Origin: an uncultured Ruminococcus sp.
GTDB taxonomy: Bacteria > Bacillota > Clostridia > Oscillospirales > Ruminococcaceae
Direction of reading: 5' to 3'
Assembly (NCBI GenBank): GCA_934463425.1
Contig: CAKSJP010000002.1
Span: 62,001-126,000, forward strand
Length of the DNA: 64,000 bases
In this document: positions 39,684-47,811 of the stretch, piece by piece
Layout of the letters: the number at the start of each line of letters is the position of its first letter
Numbering within the stretch: the stretch's first letter is position 1
Position numbers and translations under genes: made by a program
The notes under the pieces: generated by a model
The model's input: only the letters and a program-made list of their open reading frames with translations
Databases searched by the model: none
What the model was told of the DNA's origin: nothing

Positions 39684-41636
39684 ATGGCTGAAATTACTGT
39701 TGCCGAATCCGCCGGCTTCTGCTTCGGCGTAGACCGCGCCGTCAAGCTCTGCTATCGTGCGCTGGAAGAGCACCACAACATCGCAACGCTGGGACCTATC
39801 ATCCACAATCAGGATGTGGTGGACGATCTCACCCGGCGCGGTGCGCGGATCGTGGACAAGATCTCTGATCTGCATCCGGACGAATGCGTAGTGATCCGCT
39901 CTCACGGTGTCAGCGCCAGCGTTTATGACCAGCTGGAACAAGCTGGAAATCCCTATGTGGATGCCACCTGTCCCTTTGTGGCAAAGATTCACAGAATTGT
40001 GGAAAAGCATACCAAATCAGGAGATTTTATTTTAATTGCCGGAGATGCCAATCATCCGGAGGTTGCTGCAATTGTTGGGCATTGTAAAGGGAATTGCTTT
40101 GTTTTTGAAAGTGAAGAAGCGTTAAACGATTTTTTTCAAAAAAATTTAGTGGATTCTCGCAAAAGACTTGCAATTGTTGCGCAAACAACGTATAATATAT
40201 TAGTATGGGAAAAGTGTTTAGAAGCTCTTCCCAAGGACAACCCGAATATTATGGTTTACGATACAATCTGCCACGCTACACAGGTGCGGCAGTCCGACGC
40301 AGACAAACTCTCTCGCAAGTCAGATTTAATGATTATTGTGGGCGGCAGACACAGTTCCAACACCGTGAAACTGTATCATGTCTGCAACAGAAACTGTAGG
40401 TCTTATCATATTGAAAATTCGGATGAGCTTTACACTTTAGACCTGGGTGATGCTGAGAAGATCGGCATTACCGCCGGCGCGTCCACACCGGCACATATCA
40501 TTAAGGAGGTTCAACAAACTATGACTGAAATCATGGATAACAACGCCGTGGAGGAGGATATCAACTTCGCAGAAGCTCTGGATCAGTCCTTCAAAAAAAT
40601 ACATACGGGAGAGAAGGTAAAGGGCACAGTATGCTCCGTTAACGATTCTGAAGCGATCGTAGACGTCGGCACCAAGCACACCGGTTATGTACCGCGCAGC
40701 GAACTGACAGATGACGCTTCTAAGAAGCCGTCTGATGTTGTTGCTGTCGGCGACGTTCTGGATCTGATCGTTACCAAGATCAATGACCAGGAAGGCATCG
40801 TCACCCTGTCCAAGAAGAAGGTTGACGAGATGAAGGGCTTTGAGGAGATCATCAAGGCAAAGGACGAAGGCGCAGTTCTGGAAGGTACTGTCAACGCAGC
40901 TGTCAAGGGCGGCGTAATCATCACCTATGCAGGTGTTCGCGTATTCATCCCGGCATCTCAGAGCGGTCTGCCGAGAGGCGCAGAGATGGATTCTCTGGTA
41001 AAGACCACACAGCGCTTTGTCATTCTGGAAGTCAATGAGCACCGCAGAAGAGCTGTCGGCTCTATCAAGGCTGTTCTGAAGGCTGAAAAGGATGCTGCAA
41101 AGGAAGCATTCTGGGAGACTGCTGAAGTCGGCAAGACCTATAAGGGCGAAGTAAAGTCTCTGACCAGCTACGGCGCATTCGTAGACCTGGGCGGCATCGA
41201 CGGTATGGTTCACATCTCCGAGCTGTCCTGGAAGCGTATCAAGCACCCGAGCGAGGTTGTCAAGGTTGGCGACTTCATCGAAGTTTACATCAAGGATCTG
41301 GACAAGGAAAACAACCGCATTTCCCTGGGCTACAAGAAGCAGGAAGACAATCCGTGGGAGAAGTTCAAGGCAAACTATGCAGTTGGCGATGTCATCGATG
41401 CAACCATCGTTTCCATCACTCCGTTCGGTGCATTTGCACAGATCATTGACGGCGTAGACGGTCTGATCCACATTTCTCAGCTGGCTGACAAGCGTGTTGA
41501 AAATGTAAAGGATATCGTTTCTGTGGGCGATGTTGTCAAGGTGAAGATCATCGACATCGACATCGACAACAAGCGTATCTCCATCTCCATGCGCGCTCTG
41601 CTGGAAGATGAGGACGATGCTGATTACGAGGACTAA
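39684..41636 (+). CDS. ispH: Bifunctional IspH (HMBPP reductase) - S1 RNA-binding protein
   Basis: A 650-residue fusion. Residues 1-279 are 4-hydroxy-3-methylbut-2-enyl diphosphate reductase, the last step of the MEP isoprenoid pathway. Its Fe-S cysteines are in GFCFGVDRAV, DATCPFV and YDTICHAT, with GGRHSSNT for the substrate. Residues from about 305 hold four S1 domains (GEKVKGTV, GAVLEGTV, GKTYKGEVKSLTSYGAFVDL, GDVIDATIVSITPFGAFAQI), as in ribosomal protein S1. The fusion is known in Clostridia. Two oddities: an AT-rich patch at about 39990-40240, and a strong internal ribosome site plus ATG at the domain junction (40503-40523). Confidence 0.95.
   Translation: MAEITVAESAGFCFGVDRAVKLCYRALEEHHNIATLGPIIHNQDVVDDLTRRGARIVDKISDLHPDECVVIRSHGVSASVYDQLEQAGNPYVDATCPFVAKIHRIVEKHTKSGDFILIAGDANHPEVAAIVGHCKGNCFVFESEEALNDFFQKNLVDSRKRLAIVAQTTYNILVWEKCLEALPKDNPNIMVYDTICHATQVRQSDADKLSRKSDLMIIVGGRHSSNTVKLYHVCNRNCRSYHIENSDELYTLDLGDAEKIGITAGASTPAHIIKEVQQTMTEIMDNNAVEEDINFAEALDQSFKKIHTGEKVKGTVCSVNDSEAIVDVGTKHTGYVPRSELTDDASKKPSDVVAVGDVLDLIVTKINDQEGIVTLSKKKVDEMKGFEEIIKAKDEGAVLEGTVNAAVKGGVIITYAGVRVFIPASQSGLPRGAEMDSLVKTTQRFVILEVNEHRRRAVGSIKAVLKAEKDAAKEAFWETAEVGKTYKGEVKSLTSYGAFVDLGGIDGMVHISELSWKRIKHPSEVVKVGDFIEVYIKDLDKENNRISLGYKKQEDNPWEKFKANYAVGDVIDATIVSITPFGAFAQIIDGVDGLIHISQLADKRVENVKDIVSVGDVVKVKIIDIDIDNKRISISMRALLEDEDDADYED
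40168..40196 (+). promoter_or_regulatory. Consensus promoter sequence inside ispH
   Basis: TTGCAA, 17-base spacer, TATAAT, inside the AT-rich patch of the IspH part and 325 bases before the internal ATG of the S1 part. It may be functional or a chance product of local AT-richness. Confidence 0.4.
40503..40523 (+). promoter_or_regulatory. Internal Shine-Dalgarno and ATG at the IspH/S1 junction
   Basis: AAGGAGG (40503-40509), 11 bases, then ATG (40521-40523), in frame with the fusion at residue 280. Translation from here would give a free four-S1-domain protein of 371 residues. Confidence 0.55.
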
Positions 41637-41670
41637 TCTCTCCGTAAGCATTTGAATTGCATAAAACAAG

Positions 41671-41708
41671 GCGGCAGTACCGGGATTCCGGCGCTGCCGT
41701 TTTTTTTG
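41671..41708 (+). terminator. Terminator of cmk-plsC-ispH
   Basis: Stem CGGCAG / CTGCCG with an inner CCGG/CCGG helix, followed by eight T residues. Confidence 0.85.
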
Positions 41709-41793
41709 TGAATGTATCATAAAAATGAATACTTGGGCGGCGATAAATACCGACTTTCTCAAATTGATTTAGGTGAATAATTTGTTTTATGCC

Positions 41794-41822
41794 TTGACAT
41801 TTTCATTCGAATTTTGTATAAT
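41794..41822 (+). promoter_or_regulatory. Consensus promoter of the small toxin-like gene
   Basis: TTGACA, 17-base spacer, TATAAT; both hexamers perfect. Predicted start near 41829. Confidence 0.9.
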
Positions 41823-41864
41823 AAGCAAAGAGAGTATACATAAAACAGTAGGCGGATATTTCCA

Positions 41865-41892
41865 CTCCCATACATTTTGAAATGGATGGGAG
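41865..41892 (+). promoter_or_regulatory. Hairpin masking the toxin Shine-Dalgarno
   Basis: CTCCCAT (41865-41871) pairs with ATGGGAG (41886-41892), continued by CATT/AATG after a single mismatch. The paired strand contains most of the GGGAGGTG ribosome site, so the site would be closed in the folded leader. Confidence 0.65.
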
Positions 41893-41902
41893 GTGATAAA
41901 CT

Positions 41903-42010
41903 GTGGAACATTACATTACGTTATCTGAATTGATTTCAATTGGCATTTTCTTAATTGACTTTGCTGCGTTATTGTATAGGATTTTCAGTGATCATCACAA
42001 AAAGAAATAA
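41903..42010 (+). CDS. 35-residue membrane peptide, putative holin-like type I toxin
   Basis: GTG start at 41903 with GGGAGGTGAT 7 bases before it. The peptide has a short polar start (MEHYITLSE), one membrane helix (LISIGIFLIDFAALLYRIF) and a charged tail (SDHHKKK). Size, single helix and Lys-rich end match the putative holin-like toxin family of Firmicutes, which groups with TxpA/Fst-like type I toxins. The setting supports this: strong promoter, masked ribosome site, own terminator at 42064-42096, and a convergent perfect promoter making an antisense RNA over its 3' end. Toxicity is inference. Confidence 0.75.
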   Translation: MEHYITLSELISIGIFLIDFAALLYRIFSDHHKKK

Positions 42011-42093
42011 CCGCCCCAATAAGTTTCCAGCTTGGGCGGTTATCTCTTAACATCTCAATATGGGAGCATACTGTTTTTGTATGCTCTTTTCTT
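41996..42093 (-). ncRNA. Putative antitoxin antisense RNA
   Basis: From the promoter at 42100-42128 a minus-strand RNA would start near 42093. It would run through the hairpin 42064-42086 and end at a terminator made of stem ATAACCGCCC/GGGCGGTTAT (42007-42043) followed by TTCTTTTT, i.e. inside the last codons of the toxin gene. About 98 bases overlap the toxin mRNA 3' end perfectly. It has no open frame. Confidence 0.7.
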
Positions 42094-42096
42094 TAT
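42064..42096 (+). terminator. Terminator of the toxin mRNA
   Basis: Stem GAGCATAC / GTATGCTC with a 7-base T-rich loop, then TTTTCTTTATTTT. Confidence 0.85.
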
Positions 42097-42099
42097 TTT

Positions 42100-42128
42100 A
42101 TTATACCAGAATTTCATGATCGTGTCAA
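42100..42128 (-). promoter_or_regulatory. Consensus promoter of the antisense RNA
   Basis: Minus strand TTGACA, 17-base spacer, TATAAT; both hexamers perfect. No protein gene lies downstream in that direction. Confidence 0.85.
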
Positions 42129-42195
42129 GAGACAACACGATTTTTTATGCACTTTTTTCAGAAAGCTGCCCCTTCCATCAAAGGCGGTTTTCTTT

Positions 42196-42717
42196 TTACA
42201 CTTCTTCAGCGATCCAACGCCAGGGCTTATTTTTCCAGTATTCCCCGGCATAGTCAATGCCCACACGCACATCGGTGCGCAGTACCGGACGATCACCGTC
42301 GTCGGCGATCCACAGCTCCGGACAAGTGACAAAGCTGTCGCCGTTGAACTGCTTGTCAATTTGCAGATATTTTGTCAGCTTTGCCGGGCCGTTGTGGACT
42401 GCGCCGGCACGGATCAGCACGCCCTGGGGCTGCTCCGGCTCGCCGGTGATGACGTTCATGAGCCAGTGCATCCCATAACAGAGATAGACGTAGATCACGC
42501 CGCTTTCCCGATAGAGCAGCTCCGTCCGTGGCGTTCTGCCCTTCGATGCATGACACGCCAGATCTTCCTGGCCGCGATAGGCTTCTGTCTCTGCAATGCG
42601 CTCCTGCAAAACCGTGCCGTCCGGCAGCCGCCGGAAAAGCAGCTTTCCCACCAGATCGGGGGCAACCTCCAGACAGTCCCGGTGATAAAAGGCTTCTGTC
42701 AAACGTATTGCCGGCAT
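42196..42717 (-). CDS. DNA-3-methyladenine glycosylase (AAG/MPG family)
   Basis: A 173-residue base-excision repair enzyme that removes alkylated purines. Family motifs: APDLVGKLLFRRL, IAETEAYRGQEDLACHASKG with the catalytic Glu, and YVYLCYGMHWLMNVIT with the intercalating region; QGVLIRAGAV and NGPAKLTKYLQI follow. Compared with MPG proteins of about 200 residues it is slightly short at the C-terminus. It starts 15 bases after the zinc-ribbon membrane gene and seems to share its transcript. Confidence 0.93.
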   Translation of the reverse strand: MPAIRLTEAFYHRDCLEVAPDLVGKLLFRRLPDGTVLQERIAETEAYRGQEDLACHASKGRTPRTELLYRESGVIYVYLCYGMHWLMNVITGEPEQPQGVLIRAGAVHNGPAKLTKYLQIDKQFNGDSFVTCPELWIADDGDRPVLRTDVRVGIDYAGEYWKNKPWRWIAEEV

Positions 42718-42732
42718 GAGATACCTCCTCTT

Positions 42733-43515
42733 TTACTTTGCGATCACACATTCCGCCAGATCCAGATATTGCCCCTCTTCCAGCGTCACTTCGACACCAT
42801 CCAGCAACTTACTGTTTGATGGATCATACAAGATCCCGGACGCAGCAGTCATCGGCGCAACGCTGCCCAGTTCTGTATAGACCGCATAGGACGGGTGCGG
42901 ATCATGCGGTTCATCCAGATACGGCACAATGGTATAAGTCCCCGGTTCAATATCCCGTCCGACACAGAACATCCCCGGATGCTTTGTCGGATCATTGGGG
43001 ACATCCTTCTTCGTCACATCATAACAAGTTGACCAGGAAAAGCTGAAATATGTGCCCTCTTCCAACTGCACAATTGTGGAAAACTCGTTCCAGTCGCCGC
43101 TGATCTCCTGTTCCTCTTCCCGGTCTGCATAGATACCGGCATAGAACCGATGATTTGCGTTTGGTGATTCCGAAATAAGGACATATTCCCCGGCCGGGAT
43201 CTCTTCGCCGACCAAATAAGTTCCGGAGGAAAATACGCCGCTCTCCTGCATTTTATCCAGAGCCGCTGCGTCATTTGTGCTGTTTTCGGTACGATTCGCA
43301 AAAGCCATAGGCACACCGGAATGAGCGCGCATCACTGCCGCAGACACCACGCAGACCGTCCCCAAAAGGGCAACCGCCGCCAATGCGATCGCCAGCCAGA
43401 CGAATTTATGGCTTTTTGTCCCGGCAGACGGCATCTGTGAATTTGTCGGCATTTGACAATATTCACAGATATCATGATACATTGGCGCACCGCAGTGCGG
43501 ACAAACTCGTTTCAT
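42733..43515 (-). CDS. Zinc-ribbon, single-helix protein with duplicated extracytoplasmic domain
   Basis: A 260-residue protein of unknown function. An N-terminal zinc ribbon (CPHC at 5-8, CEYC at 17-20) is followed by a membrane helix (about 38-62). Two related segments follow outside: GTYLVGEEIPAGEYVLISES ... VQLEEGTYF (about 98-165) and MFCVGRDIEPGTYTIVPY ... VTLEEGQYL (about 181-255). Each resembles the GxYxVGxDIPAGxY pattern of small beta domains in Firmicutes surface proteins. Zinc ribbon plus helix plus such domains suggests a membrane sensor or scaffold; this is inference. It starts 3 bases after rqcH. Confidence 0.75.
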   Translation of the reverse strand: MKRVCPHCGAPMYHDICEYCQMPTNSQMPSAGTKSHKFVWLAIALAAVALLGTVCVVSAAVMRAHSGVPMAFANRTENSTNDAAALDKMQESGVFSSGTYLVGEEIPAGEYVLISESPNANHRFYAGIYADREEEQEISGDWNEFSTIVQLEEGTYFSFSWSTCYDVTKKDVPNDPTKHPGMFCVGRDIEPGTYTIVPYLDEPHDPHPSYAVYTELGSVAPMTAASGILYDPSNSKLLDGVEVTLEEGQYLDLAECVIAK

Positions 43516-43518
43516 CCC

Positions 43519-45261
43519 TTAGTCCTCCCCTCGGCAGCCCTGCTCCGGCTTCACATACAGCGTGTGCTGATTGGAAAAGATCACCATACCCGGCTTTGCC
43601 CCGGCAGGCTTTTTCACATACCGCACAGCGCAGTAATCCACTGGAACCTGCGCGGAATCCCGTGCCTTGCTGTGATACGCCGCCAACTGTGCTGCTTCTT
43701 CCAGTACCTTCTGGGACGGCTCTCTGCCGCCGGTCTCCAGAATCACATGAGAGCCGGGAATATTCTGGGTGTGCAGCCAGATATCGTTTTTGTTTGCCGT
43801 TTTCAGCGTCAGCTGGTCATTCTGGCGGTTGTTTCGTCCCACCAGGACCCGTGTACCGTCGGATGCAGTAAACACCATCGGCGGCAGGGACTTCGGCGGT
43901 TTGCCCCTGCGCCGCAGCAGCCGGAGATAGCCTTGCTCTGCCAGCTCCGCCCGAAGCTGTTCCAGATCGTTTTCCGTCTCTGCACGGCTCAGGGCATCCA
44001 GCACGCTGTCCAGATACGCCAGTTCTTCCCTGCCCTTGGCGATCTGTTCTGTCAGGATCTTCTCCGCAGTGCACGCCTTCTTGTATGCCTGATAGTATTT
44101 CTGGGCGTTCTGGGGCGGTGTCAGGCGCACATCCAGGGCAATGTGCACCGTGGGGCAGTCTGCCTCGTAGAAGTCCTCCAGGACGGCTTCTGTATCGCCC
44201 TTATGCAGGCGGTACAGATTCGCCGAGATCAGGTCAGCCTTCCGGCGGTCGGTCTCCTTTTCGCCGCAGGCATCCAGTTCCTCAGACTGGGAGACGATAC
44301 GGCGCTGAATACGCTCTGTGGCATGGAGCAGCAGATGAAACAGATCGTTTGCACGCTGTTTCAGCCGTGCCATATGGTCGCGGCTGGCGTAGAACTCATC
44401 CAGCAGCGCACAGGCAGAGGGCATCACCCGTGTCACCATCAGCAGCCCATACTGCTGCAGCGGCAGGAAAGAGAAGTCCTTGGGCTGCCCTTCTCTGGTG
44501 CTGACAATGGTGTATGTTTCCTTTCCCTGCTCCAGAATCTCACGGGTGCGCTTTATGGTAAAGCACAGGCGGTCTTTCTGGTCATCGGTGAGCGACTCTG
44601 CCCGGCAGGGCTGTCCCTTTCCGGTATAGTATGCCCATTCCCGCACCAAAACCGGCGAAACGCCCTCAAAGGTTTGCAGCAGTGCCTTGGAAAGCTCTCC
44701 CGTTTTCGCAGAAAGCACCGCCAATATCTGTTCCGGAGATGCCTGCAAAAAGTTCAGCCGTTCGTCCCGGGGCGGCATTTCATAGGGCAGCCCCGGCAGC
44801 ACCAGGCGCTTGCTGGACATAGTGGCATCCACGCGCTTCATGCTGTCGATGACCTTTCCGGTCTCATCCACAAGAATGAGATTGGAATAGCGTCCCATGA
44901 TCTCCATGGCGAGAGTCAGCTGCACAATATCCCCCAGTTCATTGACGCAGGAAAAATCAAAATACAGCACACGTTCCAGTCCGTCCTGCCGGATGCCCAA
45001 CAGCTTGCCGTTCCCCAGCCGCTTCCGCAGGAGCATGCAGAACATAGGCGGTGCCTTGGGATTTTCGATGGCAACTTTTGTAAAATGCACTCTCGCCCGA
45101 TCAGCAGCGCAGGAAAACAGCACCTTTGCACCGCCGGTGCGGCTGCGAAAGGCGATAATCAGTTCTTCTCTGGTGGGCTGATGGATCTTTTCAATGCGTG
45201 CGTCGATCAGCGACAGAAGCTCCTGCCGCACTGCGTGTAAATATGCACCGTCTAATGCCAT
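43519..45261 (-). CDS. rqcH: Ribosome-quality-control protein RqcH (NFACT family)
   Basis: A 580-residue member of the NEMF/Tae2/RqcH family, which binds stalled 50S subunits and adds C-terminal alanine tails. The NFACT-N domain (MALDGAYLHAVRQEL, FCMLLRKRLGNGKL, MGRYSNLILVD) is followed by HhH and coiled-coil segments (about 270-430). The NFACT-R domain carries ASDGTRVLVGRNNRQND, LHTQNIPGSHVIL and the closing VKPEQG. The tRNA-contact pair appears as Glu-Arg (GLER) where characterised members have Asp-Arg; I am not certain of that alignment. Older annotations call it fibronectin-binding protein A. Confidence 0.93.
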   Translation of the reverse strand: MALDGAYLHAVRQELLSLIDARIEKIHQPTREELIIAFRSRTGGAKVLFSCAADRARVHFTKVAIENPKAPPMFCMLLRKRLGNGKLLGIRQDGLERVLYFDFSCVNELGDIVQLTLAMEIMGRYSNLILVDETGKVIDSMKRVDATMSSKRLVLPGLPYEMPPRDERLNFLQASPEQILAVLSAKTGELSKALLQTFEGVSPVLVREWAYYTGKGQPCRAESLTDDQKDRLCFTIKRTREILEQGKETYTIVSTREGQPKDFSFLPLQQYGLLMVTRVMPSACALLDEFYASRDHMARLKQRANDLFHLLLHATERIQRRIVSQSEELDACGEKETDRRKADLISANLYRLHKGDTEAVLEDFYEADCPTVHIALDVRLTPPQNAQKYYQAYKKACTAEKILTEQIAKGREELAYLDSVLDALSRAETENDLEQLRAELAEQGYLRLLRRRGKPPKSLPPMVFTASDGTRVLVGRNNRQNDQLTLKTANKNDIWLHTQNIPGSHVILETGGREPSQKVLEEAAQLAAYHSKARDSAQVPVDYCAVRYVKKPAGAKPGMVIFSNQHTLYVKPEQGCRGED

Positions 45262-45320
45262 GATGTTTCATCCTTTCTTGCGGCAAACCGCCGCCGACCT
45301 TACACCCCGATTTTCAATGT

Positions 45321-45354
45321 AAAAAGGGGAGTGCTACGGCAACACTTAACCCCG
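45321..45354 (-). terminator. Terminator of trmK-nif3-rlmA
   Basis: Minus-strand stem GGGG...CCCC with inner AGTG/CACT, followed by five T residues; 1-2 bases after the rlmA stop. Confidence 0.75.
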
Positions 45355-45355
45355 A

Positions 45356-46186
45356 TCACGCCTTTTCCACAGCCCGATACTGCAGGATCTCAAAGGAGAT
45401 CTGCGTGGACAGACTCTCCAGCTGTTCCAGCCGGGCGTGCTCCTCCCGGCCAGTCTTATAATAATATGGTGTCATCTGAAACAGATTCTGGATATCTCCC
45501 GGGTCATCCAGCTTGAGCCAGCTGTCCACATACTCTGCCTGAATGAGTTCAAACCCGTCCAGGGCATAATCCCGGACTGCATTGGGATACGGCACATCAT
45601 AAATGGCTTCTTTCAGGCCCCACAAATGCTGCTGCCCCGGAATCACCATCAGCATGGTGCCGCCCTTATGCAATACACGGTGAAACTCCTCGCCGCAATA
45701 GGGCGCAAAAATGGTCATCAGCATATCGCAGCAATGATCCGCCACCGGCAAATGATACACACTGCCCACGGCAAAATGCGCGTCTGGACAGCGCTTTGCC
45801 GCCGCATCCGCTGCACTTTTGGAAATATCCACCCCATAGGTCTCCATGTGCATTCCTGCTTTCGTAAGCGCCGCAGCGACACCTTCGGTATAATATCCCT
45901 CGCCGCATCCGGCATCCAGCAGAACGCCGCCGGCTCTGCCATAGCGCACTGCTGCCTTTTCCAACGCCTGCAGCAGCGGTGCATAGTGCCCTGCATCCAG
46001 AAAATTTTTCCGGGCGCGCATCATCACTGCATTGTCTCCGGGATTTTTGGCATGCTTTCGGTTTGCCGGCAGCAGATTGACATAGCCGCTCTTCGCCATA
46101 TCAAAGCTATGCCCCTGAGAACAGCTCCAGGCTCTCCCGCGATGCTGCATAAACGAACCGCATACCGGACATTTCCAAACACTCAT
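45356..46186 (-). CDS. rlmA: RlmA-type 23S rRNA (guanine-N1-)-methyltransferase
   Basis: A 276-residue S-adenosylmethionine enzyme. The N-terminal zinc finger CPVCGSFMQHRG ... CSQGHSFDMAKSGYVNLL is diagnostic of RlmA proteins. The methyltransferase motif I is LLDAGCGEGYYTEGV, then YGVDISKSA and MTIFAPY. These enzymes methylate N1 of a guanine in 23S rRNA helix 35 (745 or 748). The start codon overlaps the nif3-family stop (ATGA), so translation is coupled. Confidence 0.9.
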   Translation of the reverse strand: MSVWKCPVCGSFMQHRGRAWSCSQGHSFDMAKSGYVNLLPANRKHAKNPGDNAVMMRARKNFLDAGHYAPLLQALEKAAVRYGRAGGVLLDAGCGEGYYTEGVAAALTKAGMHMETYGVDISKSAADAAAKRCPDAHFAVGSVYHLPVADHCCDMLMTIFAPYCGEEFHRVLHKGGTMLMVIPGQQHLWGLKEAIYDVPYPNAVRDYALDGFELIQAEYVDSWLKLDDPGDIQNLFQMTPYYYKTGREEHARLEQLESLSTQISFEILQYRAVEKA

Positions 46187-46977
46187 GCTCTTTCCACTCC
46201 TACCAAAATCCTCGCCGGATCTGCACCGGCATTTGCGGTCACCTGTGCCGCCGGAAATGCCCTTTGCAGCTGCTGCGCCAGAATTTCTGCCGCAAAATGC
46301 TCTGTGGCATAATGACCGCAGTCGAACAGGGCAAGATTCTCAAACTCTGCCGCATACCACCGGTCATGCTTGATATCTCCGGTTATCAGCGCATCGCAGC
46401 CCTTTGCTGCTGCCAGCTCCAGCATAGATGCCGCCGAGCCGGAGCAATAGGCGATCTTCCGGACTGGCGTTTCCTTAGCAGAATACCGCACCGCACCGAA
46501 TGTCTTTTCCAGTACCTGTGCCAGTTCCTGCGGTGTCCACGTCCGGATACTGGTGTCGATCCAGCCGAACCCTCTGCCGTCCGTCCAGGAGGGCTCCAGG
46601 ACGCTCTGGGCGTTTTCCAGCGACAACGGCTCTCGCAACAGATCATGAGCATAGGCATTCAGTCCCACGGGAGACATATCCAGCGGTGTATGCACACAGA
46701 CAGCGGCGATGCCGTGAGCAGCCAACTGATAGACCGGGCTGTTCTGCGGCAGCGCTTTCAGCGGCGAAAAGATCACCGGGTGGTGTGCCACAATAAGCTG
46801 TATCTGCTGCTGCACTGCCTGTGCAATCACTTCTTCTGAGATATCCAACGTTGTCAGAATGCGCTCTGCCGGCTGGGTCATGCTCCCCACCAGAAGTCCG
46901 GAGTTATCCCAGGATTCCTGTGAGGCAAAGGGCGCAAATGCGTTGATTGCTTCGTATACTTCTTTTACGGTCAGCAT
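46183..46977 (-). CDS. Nif3-like dinuclear metal centre protein
   Basis: A 264-residue protein of the Nif3/YqfO family (hexameric, two metals per site; described as GTP cyclohydrolase I type 2 in some species). Metal-site residues are visible in LIVAHHPVIFSPLK, VHTPLDMSPVGLN and FDCGHYATEH. It lacks the middle insert of the longer Bacillus YqfO. Start 46977 is the family start (MLTVKEVYEAI); it overlaps trmK by 7 bases, the conserved trmK-nif3 pairing of Firmicutes. Confidence 0.92.
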   Translation of the reverse strand: MLTVKEVYEAINAFAPFASQESWDNSGLLVGSMTQPAERILTTLDISEEVIAQAVQQQIQLIVAHHPVIFSPLKALPQNSPVYQLAAHGIAAVCVHTPLDMSPVGLNAYAHDLLREPLSLENAQSVLEPSWTDGRGFGWIDTSIRTWTPQELAQVLEKTFGAVRYSAKETPVRKIAYCSGSAASMLELAAAKGCDALITGDIKHDRWYAAEFENLALFDCGHYATEHFAAEILAQQLQRAFPAAQVTANAGADPARILVGVERA

Positions 46978-47657
46978 GCTGCTTCTCCTTTCGCATCCGT
47001 TTCCTGCAGCTTTGTCTGAACTGCTTCTGCCAGTGTTTCCCACGATTCAGCTTCGGGACGCTGTGCCTGCCGCAGCTGCTGTGCCAGCTTCTGAAAACGC
47101 TGTTGTTTCCAGTTGGCATAGCGGCGTGCGGTCTCCGATGTCCAGTCCAGTTTTCCCACTTCCTGCTCCAGCGCAGTCAGGCGGCAGGCAGTTCCGGCAG
47201 CGCGGGCACTGAATATCAGGTAAAACTTTTCACCCTCCTGCACCGCTTGTTCCGTCCAGGAAAAGCCCTGCTCCGCCATCCACTGCCGGAGGGTGGAAAT
47301 CTTTGTCATGGGCTGCAGGATCAGATGCACCTGCTGCCGCCAGGGACAGCTTTCCAGGATATGCACAATGGTCTCACCGCCCATACCGGCGATCACCACA
47401 TCGGTGATGCCCTCCGGCTGCACCTGTGTCAAGCCGTCACAGAGAAACAGCTCTGCCTGTTCCAATACACCGGCTTCTGTGAGCGTGCGCTTTGCCGCCT
47501 CCAAAGGTCCGGCATGGATATCCGTGGCTACGGCACGGGCACAGCGTCCGCTTTGCAGCAGTTCTGCCAGGAGATAGGCGTGATCCGTACCTACATCGCA
47601 GACAACGCCGCCCGATGTCACCTGTGCCGCACAGGCGGCAAGCCGTTTTGTCAACAT
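46971..47657 (-). CDS. trmK: tRNA (adenine-22-N1)-methyltransferase
   Basis: A 228-residue Rossmann-fold methyltransferase that makes m1A22 in tRNA. Motifs: VVCDVGTDHAYLLAELL (SAM site), VATDIHAGPLEAAKRTL, VIAGMGGETIVHIL and LILQPMTKISTLRQWM, followed by a C-terminal coiled-coil helical part (about 165-225). First gene of trmK-nif3-rlmA. Confidence 0.93.
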   Translation of the reverse strand: MLTKRLAACAAQVTSGGVVCDVGTDHAYLLAELLQSGRCARAVATDIHAGPLEAAKRTLTEAGVLEQAELFLCDGLTQVQPEGITDVVIAGMGGETIVHILESCPWRQQVHLILQPMTKISTLRQWMAEQGFSWTEQAVQEGEKFYLIFSARAAGTACRLTALEQEVGKLDWTSETARRYANWKQQRFQKLAQQLRQAQRPEAESWETLAEAVQTKLQETDAKGEAAC

Positions 47658-47680
47658 GATCGTCTCGTTCCTTTCGCTGA

Positions 47681-47743
47681 AAAAACAAAATTGCTCCGCC
47701 GGGAACTACCACCAGGGCGGCAGGATTCACACGGGGAGCAATT
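47681..47743 (-). terminator. Terminator after the DUF1858 gene
   Basis: Minus-strand stem AATTGCTCC / GGAGCAATT closing a 37-base loop that is itself GC-rich, then TTTTGTTTTTT. It separates the DUF1858 transcript from trmK. Confidence 0.65.
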
Positions 47744-47811
47744 CCATCAAAATTCTCTAAATCTGTTTGATATCTGAAAGGATCATCCCTTTGAAGATAC
47801 CCAACAGGCTC

